From Saprospiraceae bacterium (GTDB lineage Bacteria; Bacteroidota; Bacteroidia; Chitinophagales; Saprospiraceae), in NCBI GenBank assembly GCA_024103005.1, contig JAGFJA010000041.1, positions 1 to 64,000 on the forward strand: DNA of 64,000 nucleotides, given 5' to 3'. Positions 44,124 through 52,993 of this stretch are shown piece by piece. Position numbers and translations under genes: made by a program. Positions within the stretch are counted from its first letter, which is position 1, and every line of letters begins with the position of its first letter. The notes beneath the pieces were generated by a model that saw only the letters and a list, made by a program, of their open reading frames with translations, did no database searches and was not told the DNA's origin.

Positions 44124-45536
44124 ATGAAACTATCACGACGAAATTTGATAAGAAAACTTTCCATAGGAATGGGAGTGCTGGGGCTGAATGTGCCTTCCTT
44201 CGGTAACGGATGGTATGAAGAAGGAGAAGAGATATCTGATTATTCTTCTGCCGGATTTAATATGTCCGGCTATCGGGCACCAAAGATTGACCGGGTACGT
44301 GTGGGTATCGTAGGGTTGGGCAACAGGGGTGAAGAGGCTGTAAGACGGCTTAGCTATCTGGATGGAATGGACATCGTTGCGCTGTGTGATAAGTATGATG
44401 ACAGGGCTCAAAAAATGAAAAAAGCCATAACGGATAAAAAACTCGCCGAACCAAAAGTTTTCAGCGGAAGTGAAGAAGCCTGGAAGGGAATGGCAGATAT
44501 GGATATTGACTTGATGTATATCTGTACGCCATGGCACTGGCACACTCCGATGGCGATTTATGCAATGAAAGCAGGAAAACATGTGGCTGTCGAAGTTCCT
44601 GTGGCTACGTCTCTCAAAGAATGCTGGGACCTGGTCAACGTATCTGAAGCTACCAGAAAACATTGTGTTATTCTGGAAAACTGTTGTTACGACTTTTTTG
44701 AAATGCTTACGCTAAATATGACACGGCAGGGACTATTTGGCGAACTTGTACATGCGGAAGGAGCTTATATCCATGATCTGATGGACCTTAATTTTTCTAA
44801 AGATTATTATGCTGATCTGTGGAGATTGAAAGAGAATGCAACCCGCAATGGCAACCTTTATCCGACGCATGGATTGGGCCCTGTCGCCCAATGTCTTGAC
44901 ATCAACCGGGGAGACAGAATGGATTTTATGGTTTCTGTAAGTTCAGCTGACTTTATGATGCAGGAGCGCGAAAAAGAAGAAGCGGCAAAGTCAGATTTGT
45001 TTAAACCATACGTGAATAGTACGTTCCGTGGCAATATGAATACTTCTACCATCAAAACAGAAAAGGGGAAAACCATTATGATTCAACATGATGTATCATC
45101 ACCCCGACCTTATTCCAGAATTCACCTGATAAGTGGTACAAAGGGTATTGCGAGGAAATGGCCCGGTCCTGAGAAGATAGCATTCGGCCATAGATGGGTG
45201 GACCAGAAGGAGCTGGATTCACTTTATGCCAAATACACCCCGCCACTAATTAGTCACATAGGAAATATCGCTAAAGAGGTAGGTGGACATGGCGGGATGG
45301 ATTTTGTAATGGACTGGAGGTTAATTGACTGTCTGCGCAATGGACTGCCTATGGATATGGATGTTTATGACGCTGCCTCGTGGTCAGTGGTAGGTATAAT
45401 GAGTGAAAAATCAGTTAAGAATGGCTCTGCTCCTGTCAAAATACCTGATTTTACGAGAGGATGGTACAAAACCAACCAAAGAGTTGACCTTTCTCTCTCT
45501 AAAGGAGTTACGACCAATGTCAGGAAATTAGATTAG
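44124..45536 (+). CDS. GH109-type Gfo/Idh/MocA oxidoreductase, Tat-exported
   Basis: This 470-residue protein begins with a twin-arginine signal (SRRNLIRKLSIGMGVLGL). The NAD-binding Rossmann fold VGIVGLGNRGEEAVRRL follows, then the GH109 signatures LENCCYDFFEMLTLNMTRQGLF, EGAYIHDL, YPTHGLGPVAQ and GGHGGMDFVMDWRL. GH109 enzymes cleave alpha-N-acetylgalactosaminides by a transient NAD oxidation mechanism. The substrate here is inferred from the family. The preceding gene encodes an exported TPR protein in the same direction. Confidence 0.86.
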   Translation: MKLSRRNLIRKLSIGMGVLGLNVPSFGNGWYEEGEEISDYSSAGFNMSGYRAPKIDRVRVGIVGLGNRGEEAVRRLSYLDGMDIVALCDKYDDRAQKMKKAITDKKLAEPKVFSGSEEAWKGMADMDIDLMYICTPWHWHTPMAIYAMKAGKHVAVEVPVATSLKECWDLVNVSEATRKHCVILENCCYDFFEMLTLNMTRQGLFGELVHAEGAYIHDLMDLNFSKDYYADLWRLKENATRNGNLYPTHGLGPVAQCLDINRGDRMDFMVSVSSADFMMQEREKEEAAKSDLFKPYVNSTFRGNMNTSTIKTEKGKTIMIQHDVSSPRPYSRIHLISGTKGIARKWPGPEKIAFGHRWVDQKELDSLYAKYTPPLISHIGNIAKEVGGHGGMDFVMDWRLIDCLRNGLPMDMDVYDAASWSVVGIMSEKSVKNGSAPVKIPDFTRGWYKTNQRVDLSLSKGVTTNVRKLD

Positions 45537-45877
45537 CATGCAGGAGTTGTGATATTATAAAGATGCGGGATCTTGCATTCGGGAAAAATTGTAGTTTAAA
45601 CTTTGAGTGATGAATGGATACTCCACGAAGAGCTATGAATTCCGTATGGCTTTGACTTTGCAATAATAGAGCTCAAAGCTTAATGCTTAACTATGAGTTA
45701 AGACAGGGATTTGATATTTAAGTCATTGTAAAGTTAAAGGAAGTATGTGTAGTTATGTGACTGATGCCATATAATTCTTAATTCCTTAATGTTTATTGGA
45801 TTAAAAGAGGATAGAAACGATTAAAATTATTGTGGTGTAAACAGGCCTTAATTTGCCAGTATTAAGATTGTTAAATT
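45537..45877. other. Convergent gene-free region
   Basis: This 341-bp stretch between convergent genes shows no coding signal. There is no strong terminator hairpin, and nothing else is recognisable. Confidence 0.55.
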
Positions 45878-47248
45878 TTAAAAAATTCCGAGGGTCACGG
45901 ACACCTTACCTTTTGAGAGGATAAAAATTGCTATATCATTTTCATTAAGGAAGACATCAGTGGGCCTTAAAGAAGTGACGACGCCTTTAAGGGTTACGCC
46001 TGCATGCGGACTTGAATTTATGGTAGAAAGGAGGGAGTTATTTGCCGCTTCTATCATTTCCTTCATCGGAATGCCGTATTCATTTTCTATCATTTTTTCA
46101 ATTTTGCCATTAAAGAGCCAGGCAGCGGATTTTTGGAACAAATTCTTTGATTTTAATTGGAAGTTGACATTTCTTAATGCCAACCTTTGGGTCAGACTAT
46201 CATAATAAGGAATTCCTTCTATTAGAACTTTTCCTTTGACACTTCCCGACAATTTCGTTGTCAGAATTAATTTATCTGCATCCTTTCCAACCGTTATTTC
46301 TTCTATGGTTACTGATTTTTTGCCATTCAAAAATTCCATTTTATAGTTTTGAAACTGCTTGTTAGCCAAATGTGTAGCATAGTCGTAAGAGACGTTTGCC
46401 ACTGTTATCACATTGAAATCATTAGGTATTTGCCTAACGAGGGTTAGATTAGGGACATCGGTGGCAATCAATACGGAGTCCGGCTTCTCCCCGATTAAAG
46501 TTTCAGAAATGACATTCAGACCTATGGTATTTGATATGGTGGATTTATTTGCTATCAGGGGTGTCGCCTGAATTCCTTTGGGAGTGATTTTAAGCCAGGA
46601 TTCGTATTCTTCAGAAAGCTGAATCGGGGTGATGAGCATATTCCACACCTGAAGGGCATAGGGTTTCAGGTTTAGAGCTGTCGAAATCTGAGTATCAATT
46701 TCTTTTGCAAAAGAAGCATGTTGTTTATCGAGGATATTGGCTACGATTGGAGTTATAGGTACGTCAACATATTTGTATTTTAATACCGGCTTAGTGATCC
46801 ACGTGTATCCATCAGGGGTGGTAACCGTGCGAATCGTCCAGTCCGGTCGGAGGGCAAAGGTAGTTTTAAAGTTGAGTACCAGTTCAAATTCAGTACTTTG
46901 ATATGTGACATACCCTAAGGCACCAATTCCTTTTTCTGCCCAAACCTTGAGTGGGACGGCTATTTTTAATTGATTGGAAGTATTAGGCCGGATGGTGATG
47001 TTATCCTTTTTCCATACCTTGATTTTAAATTCATCATTGTCATTATCCGTATAAGAATCGTCCTGATATATGAGTCCTGTAACGGTGGTGTTGAGCATTT
47101 GTTGAATATCATTGTAGGATATACTGATGGGTACGGCAATGGTCGATAATTTTTTTGTATCCGGCAGGGAATCGGTGAGGCTAAACGAATGAATCCTTCC
47201 GGGAAGGATCAATGCAAAAAGCAAATAGAAAAAAGCCCGAGTTGACAA
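45878..47248 (-). CDS. DUF4403 family exported protein
   Basis: This 456-residue protein has an N-terminal signal (FFYLLFALILPGRIHS). The DUF4403 (PF14356) pattern follows: LSTIAVPISISYNDIQQMLN near the start, the paired beta-rich halves, and the central WNMLITPIQLSEEYESWLKITP. It is a Bacteroidota family of probable periplasmic or outer-membrane lipid-binding-like proteins with no known function. The gene is transcribed alone, about 107 nt downstream of the thioesterase gene. Confidence 0.82.
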   Translation of the reverse strand: MSTRAFFYLLFALILPGRIHSFSLTDSLPDTKKLSTIAVPISISYNDIQQMLNTTVTGLIYQDDSYTDNDNDEFKIKVWKKDNITIRPNTSNQLKIAVPLKVWAEKGIGALGYVTYQSTEFELVLNFKTTFALRPDWTIRTVTTPDGYTWITKPVLKYKYVDVPITPIVANILDKQHASFAKEIDTQISTALNLKPYALQVWNMLITPIQLSEEYESWLKITPKGIQATPLIANKSTISNTIGLNVISETLIGEKPDSVLIATDVPNLTLVRQIPNDFNVITVANVSYDYATHLANKQFQNYKMEFLNGKKSVTIEEITVGKDADKLILTTKLSGSVKGKVLIEGIPYYDSLTQRLALRNVNFQLKSKNLFQKSAAWLFNGKIEKMIENEYGIPMKEMIEAANNSLLSTINSSPHAGVTLKGVVTSLRPTDVFLNENDIAIFILSKGKVSVTLGIF

Positions 47249-47354
47249 ATTGATTTTAAATTTTCAGATAAAACGAAATGCTGCATTTTTTAGTTTACGT
47301 GGAAAGGAAGAATTTTTGAACAAACACAATCCTTTCTTTATCCGCTTCACACCA

Positions 47355-47801
47355 TTAAACAGGAACTTCCTCCAGGATAAAATCTTCCGTTTTAGACATC
47401 CGAAGTAACTTTGAGACCAACTCATCGGGAAGTGCAGTGAGTTTTCTTTTAATCTGATCTATCCAAGCTCCATCCGTGTGGATGATGGCTGCTATTTCAC
47501 CGCTCTCTTTAATGATTTCATGGAGAATAGACCATCTGCTGCCGTCAGCCCTGCACTTACTCAACTTGTTGGTGACACTGATGATTTCATTAGGGCGGAT
47601 TTCTTTTTTGTAAATTAATTCTTCTCTGAATAATATCGGACCTATTTTATATTGCCTCATGCTTTCTGAGGTAAAACCCGCCTTCTCCATGGCAACCAGT
47701 CTGGCCTGAGCTCCAAAGTCGGCATACGCAGAGTGGCGAAGGTGCATGTTGGCATCTATCTGGGACCACATTACTTGGGTAGTGAAAATAATTGAATCCA
47801 T
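47355..47801 (-). CDS. Acyl-CoA thioesterase, 4HBT hot-dog fold
   Basis: This 148-residue hot-dog-fold protein has the 4HBT active-site region SQIDANMHLRHSAYADF near residue 15, with DxNxH pattern, and the later FREELIYKKEI strand. It probably hydrolyses acyl-CoA, with unknown chain preference. It is the third gene of the yicC-gmk operon, 4 nt after gmk. In many Bacteroidota this slot holds nadD, so the replacement is noteworthy but not unique evidence of function. Confidence 0.85.
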   Translation of the reverse strand: MDSIIFTTQVMWSQIDANMHLRHSAYADFGAQARLVAMEKAGFTSESMRQYKIGPILFREELIYKKEIRPNEIISVTNKLSKCRADGSRWSILHEIIKESGEIAAIIHTDGAWIDQIKRKLTALPDELVSKLLRMSKTEDFILEEVPV

Positions 47802-47805
47802 GGAT

Positions 47806-48378
47806 TTAGTTATTAAGAAATCTTTCGGTAACTAATTCAGCTTCAAGGCAGGCTACTTCGAGTTGATCATTGATAAGAACAAAATCAAATAGCGGCTCAT
47901 AACTCAGTTCCAAAGAAGCTTTTTCTATTCTTTTTTTAAGGGCTTCCGGGTTTTCTGTCTTTCTGTTGACTAATCTTTCTATAAGCATTTCCTTGCTGGG
48001 AGGCTTGATAAAGATTGTCAGGCATCTGACCCCGAATTTTCTTTTTAAGGAAAGTGCTCCACGGACATCGATATCAAAAATTATGTGTTTGCCGGAATGC
48101 CAGATCCTTTCGATTTCTGACATAAGCGTTCCATAATATTGATTTTCGTAAACCATTTCATATTCAGCAAAGGCATCTTCTGCTATGAGTTGTTTAAATC
48201 GTTCCGGAGTGATAAAAAAATAGTCCTTTCCATCAATTTCATGTTCCCTTTTATATCGGGTGGTGGCGGAAACTGAAAAGTCTATGGAGTCAAATTTCTG
48301 CAATAAATGTTTGACTATCGTTGTTTTTCCGGCACCTGAGGGAGCAGTAACCACAATCATTTTACCTTCAAATTCCAT
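47806..48378 (-). CDS. gmk: Guanylate kinase
   Basis: This 190-residue kinase phosphorylates GMP to GDP. The P-loop APSGAGKTTI is at residues 11-20, the GMP-binding SATTRYKREHEIDGKDYFF follows, and the FDIDVRGALSLKRKF segment with the lid IEKASLEL completes the fold. Spacing is 3 nt to yicC and 4 nt to the thioesterase gene, so the three form one operon. Confidence 0.97.
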   Translation of the reverse strand: MEFEGKMIVVTAPSGAGKTTIVKHLLQKFDSIDFSVSATTRYKREHEIDGKDYFFITPERFKQLIAEDAFAEYEMVYENQYYGTLMSEIERIWHSGKHIIFDIDVRGALSLKRKFGVRCLTIFIKPPSKEMLIERLVNRKTENPEALKKRIEKASLELSYEPLFDFVLINDQLEVACLEAELVTERFLNN

Positions 48379-48381
48379 ACA

Positions 48382-49257
48382 TCACACAATATTGGCCGTT
48401 TGTTCCTTGATTTTTTCCAGTTCATCCTTCATCATGACGATAAGTTTTTGGATGTCACTATGATAGGCTTTTGCTCCAAGGGTATTGATTTCGCGCCCCA
48501 TTTCCTGAGAGATGAAGTTGAGGGTTCTTCCCTTGCTGATTTCATCTATTTCAATGACTTCCCGGAAATATTTGCAGTGCTGGGCTAATCGGCTTTTTTC
48601 TTCTGAAAAGTCTATTTTCTCAATATAATAAATCAATTCCTGTTCAAATCGGTTCTTGTCAATACTTTCTGCCGGCATGAAATCGTCCAGGCTGCTACCA
48701 ATTCTTTCCCTGATTCGATCAATTCGGTCTGATTCAAAATCCTTCACCCTTTCCAGACAGTCTTCGATTATAGACACGCATTTTATCAAATCGTTTTCAA
48801 TGGCTGTGCCTTCCTCCTGTTTATAATTTTGAAAGCGGTCTAATGCGTCATCCAGTGTAGCCAGGATGACTGACCAGTCATTATCGTCGATTTCATTATT
48901 GCCACTTGACAAAACTTCCGGGATACGCAACAGGCTTGATAAAATACCGGATGTGTCAATTTCTGCTTCTTTTGCAATCGGCTTGAGGGTATATATATAA
49001 CTTTTGAGAAGCTCTTCATTAACTAGTCCGAGCGATATGCTGTTTTCGGAACTTAATTCCAGCGTAACGTCAATTTTGCCCCTTATTGCAGTTTCGGCAA
49101 CTTCCTTTCGCAGGGAATTTTCTTTTTCCCTCAGGTTAAAAGGCGAACGTATCCTAATATCAACACTTTTGGAATTGACCGACTTGATTTCAATAGTAAG
49201 GACTTTGTCCCTGAGTGGTCTTTTTGCTGCGCCAAAACCGGTCATTGAAAATAACAT
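48382..49257 (-). CDS. YicC family endoribonuclease-like protein
   Basis: This 291-residue protein starts MLFSMTGFGAAKR, the family N terminus, and ends AYHSDIQKLIVMMKDELEKIKEQTANI, also typical. YicC proteins are stress-linked RNases in E. coli, and the family lies next to gmk in many bacteria. A longer frame to 49281 overlaps the TACCTTTG promoter at 49279-49286, so the start at 49257 is used. It is the first gene of the yicC-gmk-thioesterase operon. Confidence 0.92.
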   Translation of the reverse strand: MLFSMTGFGAAKRPLRDKVLTIEIKSVNSKSVDIRIRSPFNLREKENSLRKEVAETAIRGKIDVTLELSSENSISLGLVNEELLKSYIYTLKPIAKEAEIDTSGILSSLLRIPEVLSSGNNEIDDNDWSVILATLDDALDRFQNYKQEEGTAIENDLIKCVSIIEDCLERVKDFESDRIDRIRERIGSSLDDFMPAESIDKNRFEQELIYYIEKIDFSEEKSRLAQHCKYFREVIEIDEISKGRTLNFISQEMGREINTLGAKAYHSDIQKLIVMMKDELEKIKEQTANIV

Positions 49258-49278
49258 ATACCTAAAGTTTATGGCATG

Positions 49279-49286
49279 CAAAGGTA
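49279..49286 (-). promoter_or_regulatory. Promoter -7 element of the yicC-gmk operon
   Basis: TACCTTTG on the minus strand matches TAnnTTTG and predicts a leader of about 15 nt before the ATG at 49257. Confidence 0.6.
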
Positions 49287-49741
49287 ATTAAAAAATATTA
49301 TAGCTATGATTAAAGTGTTTTGGATGGAAAGTTTATGCCGTGTATCAAGCAAATTGTACAGATTATAAAATAATAGTATTGGCGGATGTCGTGGAAAATA
49401 GCCTAAAAATTGAGACTTCAAAGCAATGTAAGTACAACCTTTTGGTAGAAAGATGTTTTAGATTTAAGATCCAAGATCAGTAGGAGTGACACAATCAAAT
49501 TCCTCGATACCAAATCCGATTCCACCAAACGGATCAATGAAAACAAAATGTTGCAAGGCCGCAATGGATAGCAAATGAGCATCGGCGCATTCTCCGTAGC
49601 AAAACATTTATGGCGAAATATATTTTTGATAATAGCGTCTATTCCCAAGGAGCATGTTTGCCAAGACGGTCAATTAAACACCCCAATTTGAAAAGCTAAA
49701 ATTGATGTGTGGCGTTTTAGTTCTGCTCGATGTTAATTTTG
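49287..49741. other. Gene-free left edge of the accessory island
   Basis: This stretch of about 455 bp has no convincing gene. A 76-codon minus-strand frame at 49418-49648 has mixed composition and no signal. It may be a degraded repeat or mobile element, as it marks the border between the yicC operon and the AT-rich island. Confidence 0.4.
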
Positions 49742-49984
49742 TTAATTATTATATTTCATACATCTGTCAAATTCTGTTAGTACCCCACCTACAGTAAAAT
49801 TAAAATTCTCTTCTGCTTCTTGCTGGCAAAATGACGAAAAAGGGTCGTCGCATTCATTGTATTCAGTTTGGTAAGTCAAATAAACTGAGGCATATCCAAC
49901 AGAAAATTCCCACGCGCAGTCAATATATACTTTTGCCATTGGTAACATAAATACCGAAAATAACAATGTTGCTGAAATCTTTAT
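49742..49984 (-). CDS. Small exported protein with apparent ATA in place of ATG
   Basis: The frame encodes a signal peptide KISATLLFSVFMLPMA and a mature part of about 60 residues with four cysteines (YIDCAWEF, YNECDDPFSSFCQQ, EFDRCMKYNN). The codon where the start is expected is ATA at 49982-49984, directly after an in-frame stop. Alternatives are TTG at 49966 or ATG at 49948, but both truncate the signal peptide. It may be a decayed gene or a weakly expressed one. It lies about 30 nt after the lipoprotein gene 50014-50475, so the same operon is likely. No family was recognised. Confidence 0.5.
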   Translation of the reverse strand: MKISATLLFSVFMLPMAKVYIDCAWEFSVGYASVYLTYQTEYNECDDPFSSFCQQEAEENFNFTVGGVLTEFDRCMKYNN

Positions 49985-50013
49985 TTATTTCAGTCTAATT
50001 TTTTTATAAAAGG

Positions 50014-50475
50014 TTATCCTCTTTTAAGCAATTCCTGAGTAGATGTTTCGTTAGGTATGCGGTAGAATTCATTATTGGATATGGCGTAGGCAATCATTTT
50101 ATTATAAATCGTTTTATCCTTTAGCACAGGATATTTCTTTTTCATTTCCGTGAATAATTGAAATGACAAACACTCTAATTCAACAATGTTCCGAACATCA
50201 TCAGATGCCTTTTCGGTTTCCCAATTACAAACATTTTTAAATCGATTCCGATTGAATAAATCTTCGTATTCTTTTTTTGCTTCCGGTTTTTCTTGAAATA
50301 AAAACCTCTTGTCCAGTAGGCTCTTCTCTGAAGCGACCAAATAGTTTCCAACAACTTCACTAGCGGCAATACGATATATGTCACTCGTTTTGATTTTATC
50401 ATTTTCAACGTTTTGGGAGTTACATGCCATAACTGAAGTAATAATACAAATCGAAAGGAAAAAATATTTTTTCAT
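50014..50475 (-). CDS. Hypothetical lipoprotein
   Basis: This 153-residue protein has a lipoprotein signal (MKKYFFLSICIITSVMAC, lipobox VMAC), so Cys18 would be lipidated. The mature part is helical and charged (SEVVGNYLVASEKSLLDKRF, EKPEAKKEYEDLF, LFTEMKKKYPVLKDKTIYNKM). It is the middle gene of a three-gene minus-strand operon in the accessory island. A link to the neighbouring bacteriocin-like protein, for example as immunity or accessory factor, is possible but unsupported by homology. Confidence 0.65.
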   Translation of the reverse strand: MKKYFFLSICIITSVMACNSQNVENDKIKTSDIYRIAASEVVGNYLVASEKSLLDKRFLFQEKPEAKKEYEDLFNRNRFKNVCNWETEKASDDVRNIVELECLSFQLFTEMKKKYPVLKDKTIYNKMIAYAISNNEFYRIPNETSTQELLKRG

Positions 50476-50523
50476 TCTATTACAATTTAAAGATTATGCA
50501 AAAATTTGATTACAACCATTGCT

Positions 50524-51162
50524 TCAGGTATTCCCGCCATAAGTCGTCTTCAAGCAGGTACAGAAACCCTCATGAGCTGCATAATATGCCGCCGAAGCGA
50601 CTGCGGCACACCCTAATGCTCCCAGTCCACCAGTTTCCGGGGCCAAAAAGAATAAACATGCCGTTAGTCCGACACCAATAGAAATACAATTTGCCTAGAA
50701 CTCATCTGTACAAGGCAATGAACGTAACTCAATGTCATTAGTTAGGAGGATGTTTGATTCAATTGAAGACTTATCGGCAAAAATTTTTGAAAGTTGTTGC
50801 TCAAAACGTTCAGAACAAATCTCGGCTGCTCGATTTTGATCTCCTATTGCAATCACGCTGGAATGTAATTGAGAACAAATCTGTAACATTCGAGCGAAAC
50901 TTATTACACCTGCTGTTTCAAGATTATTCAATAAAGTTTGTGGGGAAAGTAGGGTGGTAGAATCCTGATATTCAATTATGAATCCAAAATTATTCTCAAA
51001 TTTTAATAAATATTCGTTTATAAATGTATCAATGGAAAGTCTTAATTCTTCCTCTGCATTATTTCTGATATATACAGCGTTTTCTGTAGATGGTTTTACA
51101 TCATAACTTTTGTCACAAGCAAAAAAGATTACTGAAATGGAAATTATTAGAATGTATTTCAT
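50524..51162 (-). pseudogene. Lipoprotein with Cys-rich hydrophobic tail, interrupted by TAG
   Basis: The first 155 codons encode a lipoprotein (MKYILIISISVIFFAC) with a helical domain (EEELRLSIDTFINEYLLKF). A TAG at 50695-50697 ends it at CTDEF, but the frame stays open for 56 more codons. These encode ANCISIGVGLTACLFFLAP, then TGGLGALGCAAVASAAYYAA and EGFCTCLKTTYGG, a hydrophobic Gly/Ala/Cys-rich tail. Its cysteine spacing recalls halocin C8-like bacteriocin domains, though not conclusively. A single C-to-T change from CAG would create the stop. It is the first gene of the operon and is preceded by a (TAA)6 tract in the promoter. Confidence 0.6.
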
Positions 51163-51220
51163 TAAATTTGGTGTTTTTAACGATAAAGAGAAAATTAATT
51201 ATTGGTGTTTAATAATGATA

Positions 51221-51228
51221 CAAATATA
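51221..51228 (-). promoter_or_regulatory. Promoter -7 element of the island lipoprotein operon
   Basis: TATATTTG on the minus strand matches TAnnTTTG and lies about 60 nt before the ATG at 51162. The spacer toward the expected -33 region consists of TAA repeats. Confidence 0.5.
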
Positions 51229-51237
51229 ATTTCGATA

Positions 51238-51255
51238 TAATAATAATAATAATAA
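51238..51255. repeat. (TAA)6 repeat in a promoter spacer
   Basis: Six perfect TAA units lie 10-27 bp upstream of the TATATTTG element on the minus strand, in the spacer and -33 region. Changes in unit number would alter promoter spacing by 3-bp steps. Confidence 0.85.
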
Positions 51256-51484
51256 GATAAGATAACGCATTGTTAACAAATGTTTATATTTACCTTTTTA
51301 ATTGTGTTAAAAATATGTTAATGCAATTTCTTTTTTTCTTTCTTTCTTTGTCTTATTGACCTATAAAAAATGATTTGATACAAAAGGCGCCAAAGTACCA
51401 TTTCTTTTTTATATCCTAATATTAAGAATTGTTGGAAGCGAAAATACCTTGAAAAGAGTAGCACTAAAATAAAAAATTTATATC

Positions 51485-52342
51485 ATGAAACATTTTATAA
51501 TATTCATAATTTCCTTTTCTGGTTTCTTGCTTTCATGCAATAAAAGTATGGATTAAATAGATGGAGAACTTGGCATACGAACTGATATTTGTTTGAAAAA
51601 GCAGATTAGTGATTTTGAATTTTATGGAAATTTACATAATGATGCATTAATGAATGTATATCTTAACTTCAACGACACTGTTCATTCCAGTTTAGAATCT
51701 TATATAAATTCAATCACAAATTTCAATAGAGCTTATTTTGTTGCAAATATATCAGATACTACATTTTCATCTATTAATGAATTAAATTATTTAACCGAAC
51801 GTTACAAGAATTTTGTTGTTGGGGCTTACCTTTTGGATACTTTAAGTTCAGCTCAAATTGATTTTTGTGATCAAATTAGTATTTTACAGTCAGAAGGATT
51901 TATAGATAAAAATGAAAAATCACTTTTGTTAAGGTTGAATAATACTGTTTTAAAATCTTTAAATGGAGAGATTGATGCTAATGGATTGATTGATTCAATT
52001 TATTTATATGTCGAATATTTTGATTCTCAAAATTATTGTATAAATCAAAAATTTGGCACATTAAGTAGTGTAATTTTAAATATATCTGAGCACTCTATTG
52101 AATATTGGAGTTTAAATACAAATCAGACTAAATTTATTGAACACCAACTTGATCCGAGAGTATTGCCACCTTGGGCTGCTGCAGATATAGGAGGAGCATT
52201 GTGGGGTGCAACTTCTGCTGCATTATGGAGTGGCGGTAATCCTTCTTGGAAGAGTTTAGGAAAAGGTGCTTTAACAGGAGCTGTATCTGGATCTACTGGA
52301 ATTGTAGGAAAAATAGCAAAAGGAATCAAAATATTTTTTTAG
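51485..52342 (+). pseudogene. Lipoprotein with Gly-rich tail, interrupted by TAA at codon 24
   Basis: The ATG at 51485 starts a lipoprotein signal MKHFIIFIISFSGFLLSC, then NKSMD and a TAA stop at 51554-51556. The same frame continues for 261 codons (IDGELGIRTDICLKKQISDF onward) to 52342, so one nonsense change separates leader and body. The body is helical, with a Gly/Ala-rich terminal segment containing AAADIGGALWGATSAALW, then SLGKGALTGAVSGSTGIVGK. It has repeated GxxxG-type motifs like pore-forming bacteriocin peptides. The only other start is TTG at 51593, without a signal. It is followed 2 nt later by a small membrane protein gene. Confidence 0.6.
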
Positions 52343-52344
52343 TT

Positions 52345-52563
52345 ATGAATTTTAAATTATTAATAAAAAGAGAGCTGGAATTATTGCTTAGTTGTATCAT
52401 AATATTTATCTTATGCTTATTAGTTTCATTAATCTTTCATGATTCTGTTAAAGATGCATTAGGATTTTCAGCTATCTTTTCCTCTGGGTGCTTTATTATT
52501 TTCAATATTTTACTATTCTTTTTTCCAGAATATTGGAAAAAGATTGTTCACTTATATTTATAG
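52345..52563 (+). CDS. Small two-helix membrane protein, possible immunity protein
   Basis: This 72-residue protein has two hydrophobic helices (LLLSCIIIFILCLLVSLIF and FSSGCFIIFNILLFFF) separated by a short loop HDSVKDALGF. It begins with a charged N terminus (MNFKLLIKRELE). It starts 2 nt after the Gly-rich lipoprotein gene, so the two are co-transcribed. Size, topology and position fit a bacteriocin immunity protein, but there is no recognised family, so this is an inference from context. Confidence 0.55.
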   Translation: MNFKLLIKRELELLLSCIIIFILCLLVSLIFHDSVKDALGFSAIFSSGCFIIFNILLFFFPEYWKKIVHLYL

Positions 52564-52588
52564 TTTTGACTTAAAGTTGAATTAATTA

Positions 52589-52993
52589 CTACTCAGTTGT
52601 ATTAAACAAGGGTGATTCAAACAATGTTGCGACGATCCTGGGACAGCAAATAAAAGATGTCCTGTATTTAGGAATTATTTGGAAATACAAAAGAGGCTGT
52701 CCTGAAAGAAAGGTCTTTTTTATGCAATTAATTTTTGGGGGAGGGGTTGAAATGGAAATTTTTGACTTTAAACGCCTATTTATCAAATTTTGAAAATATA
52801 ATCCTAAAAATGAGCCTAAGTTAAGTGGTGGGGAAGGGTCAGACATAGTATTGGACACGATTTGAGCTATTTTTCCAGCCCATTTTCTTAGATTATGACC
52901 AATGGCCATCAGTAAAAATTCTAATTTTACTTTTTCCAAACTCCTTAGTATAAACCTGTTAAATTTATTGAAGAAGAATTGTACTATATACAT
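52589..52993 (-). mobile_element. IS1182-like transposase remnant
   Basis: The segment encodes NRFILRSLEKVKLEFLLMAIGHNLRKWAG, which matches the C-terminal part of DDE transposases of the IS1182 family. The preceding sequence (NIQMK, then stops) is degraded, and the rest of the transposase is missing. The sequence AGAGGCTGTCC near 52690 resembles the ends of such elements. It marks the right edge of the accessory island. The element is not functional. Confidence 0.75.

Noticed and set aside
49418-49648. A 76-residue minus-strand ORF in the island edge
   Set aside because: No signal, motif or neighbour supports it. The composition looks like translated non-coding or repeat DNA.
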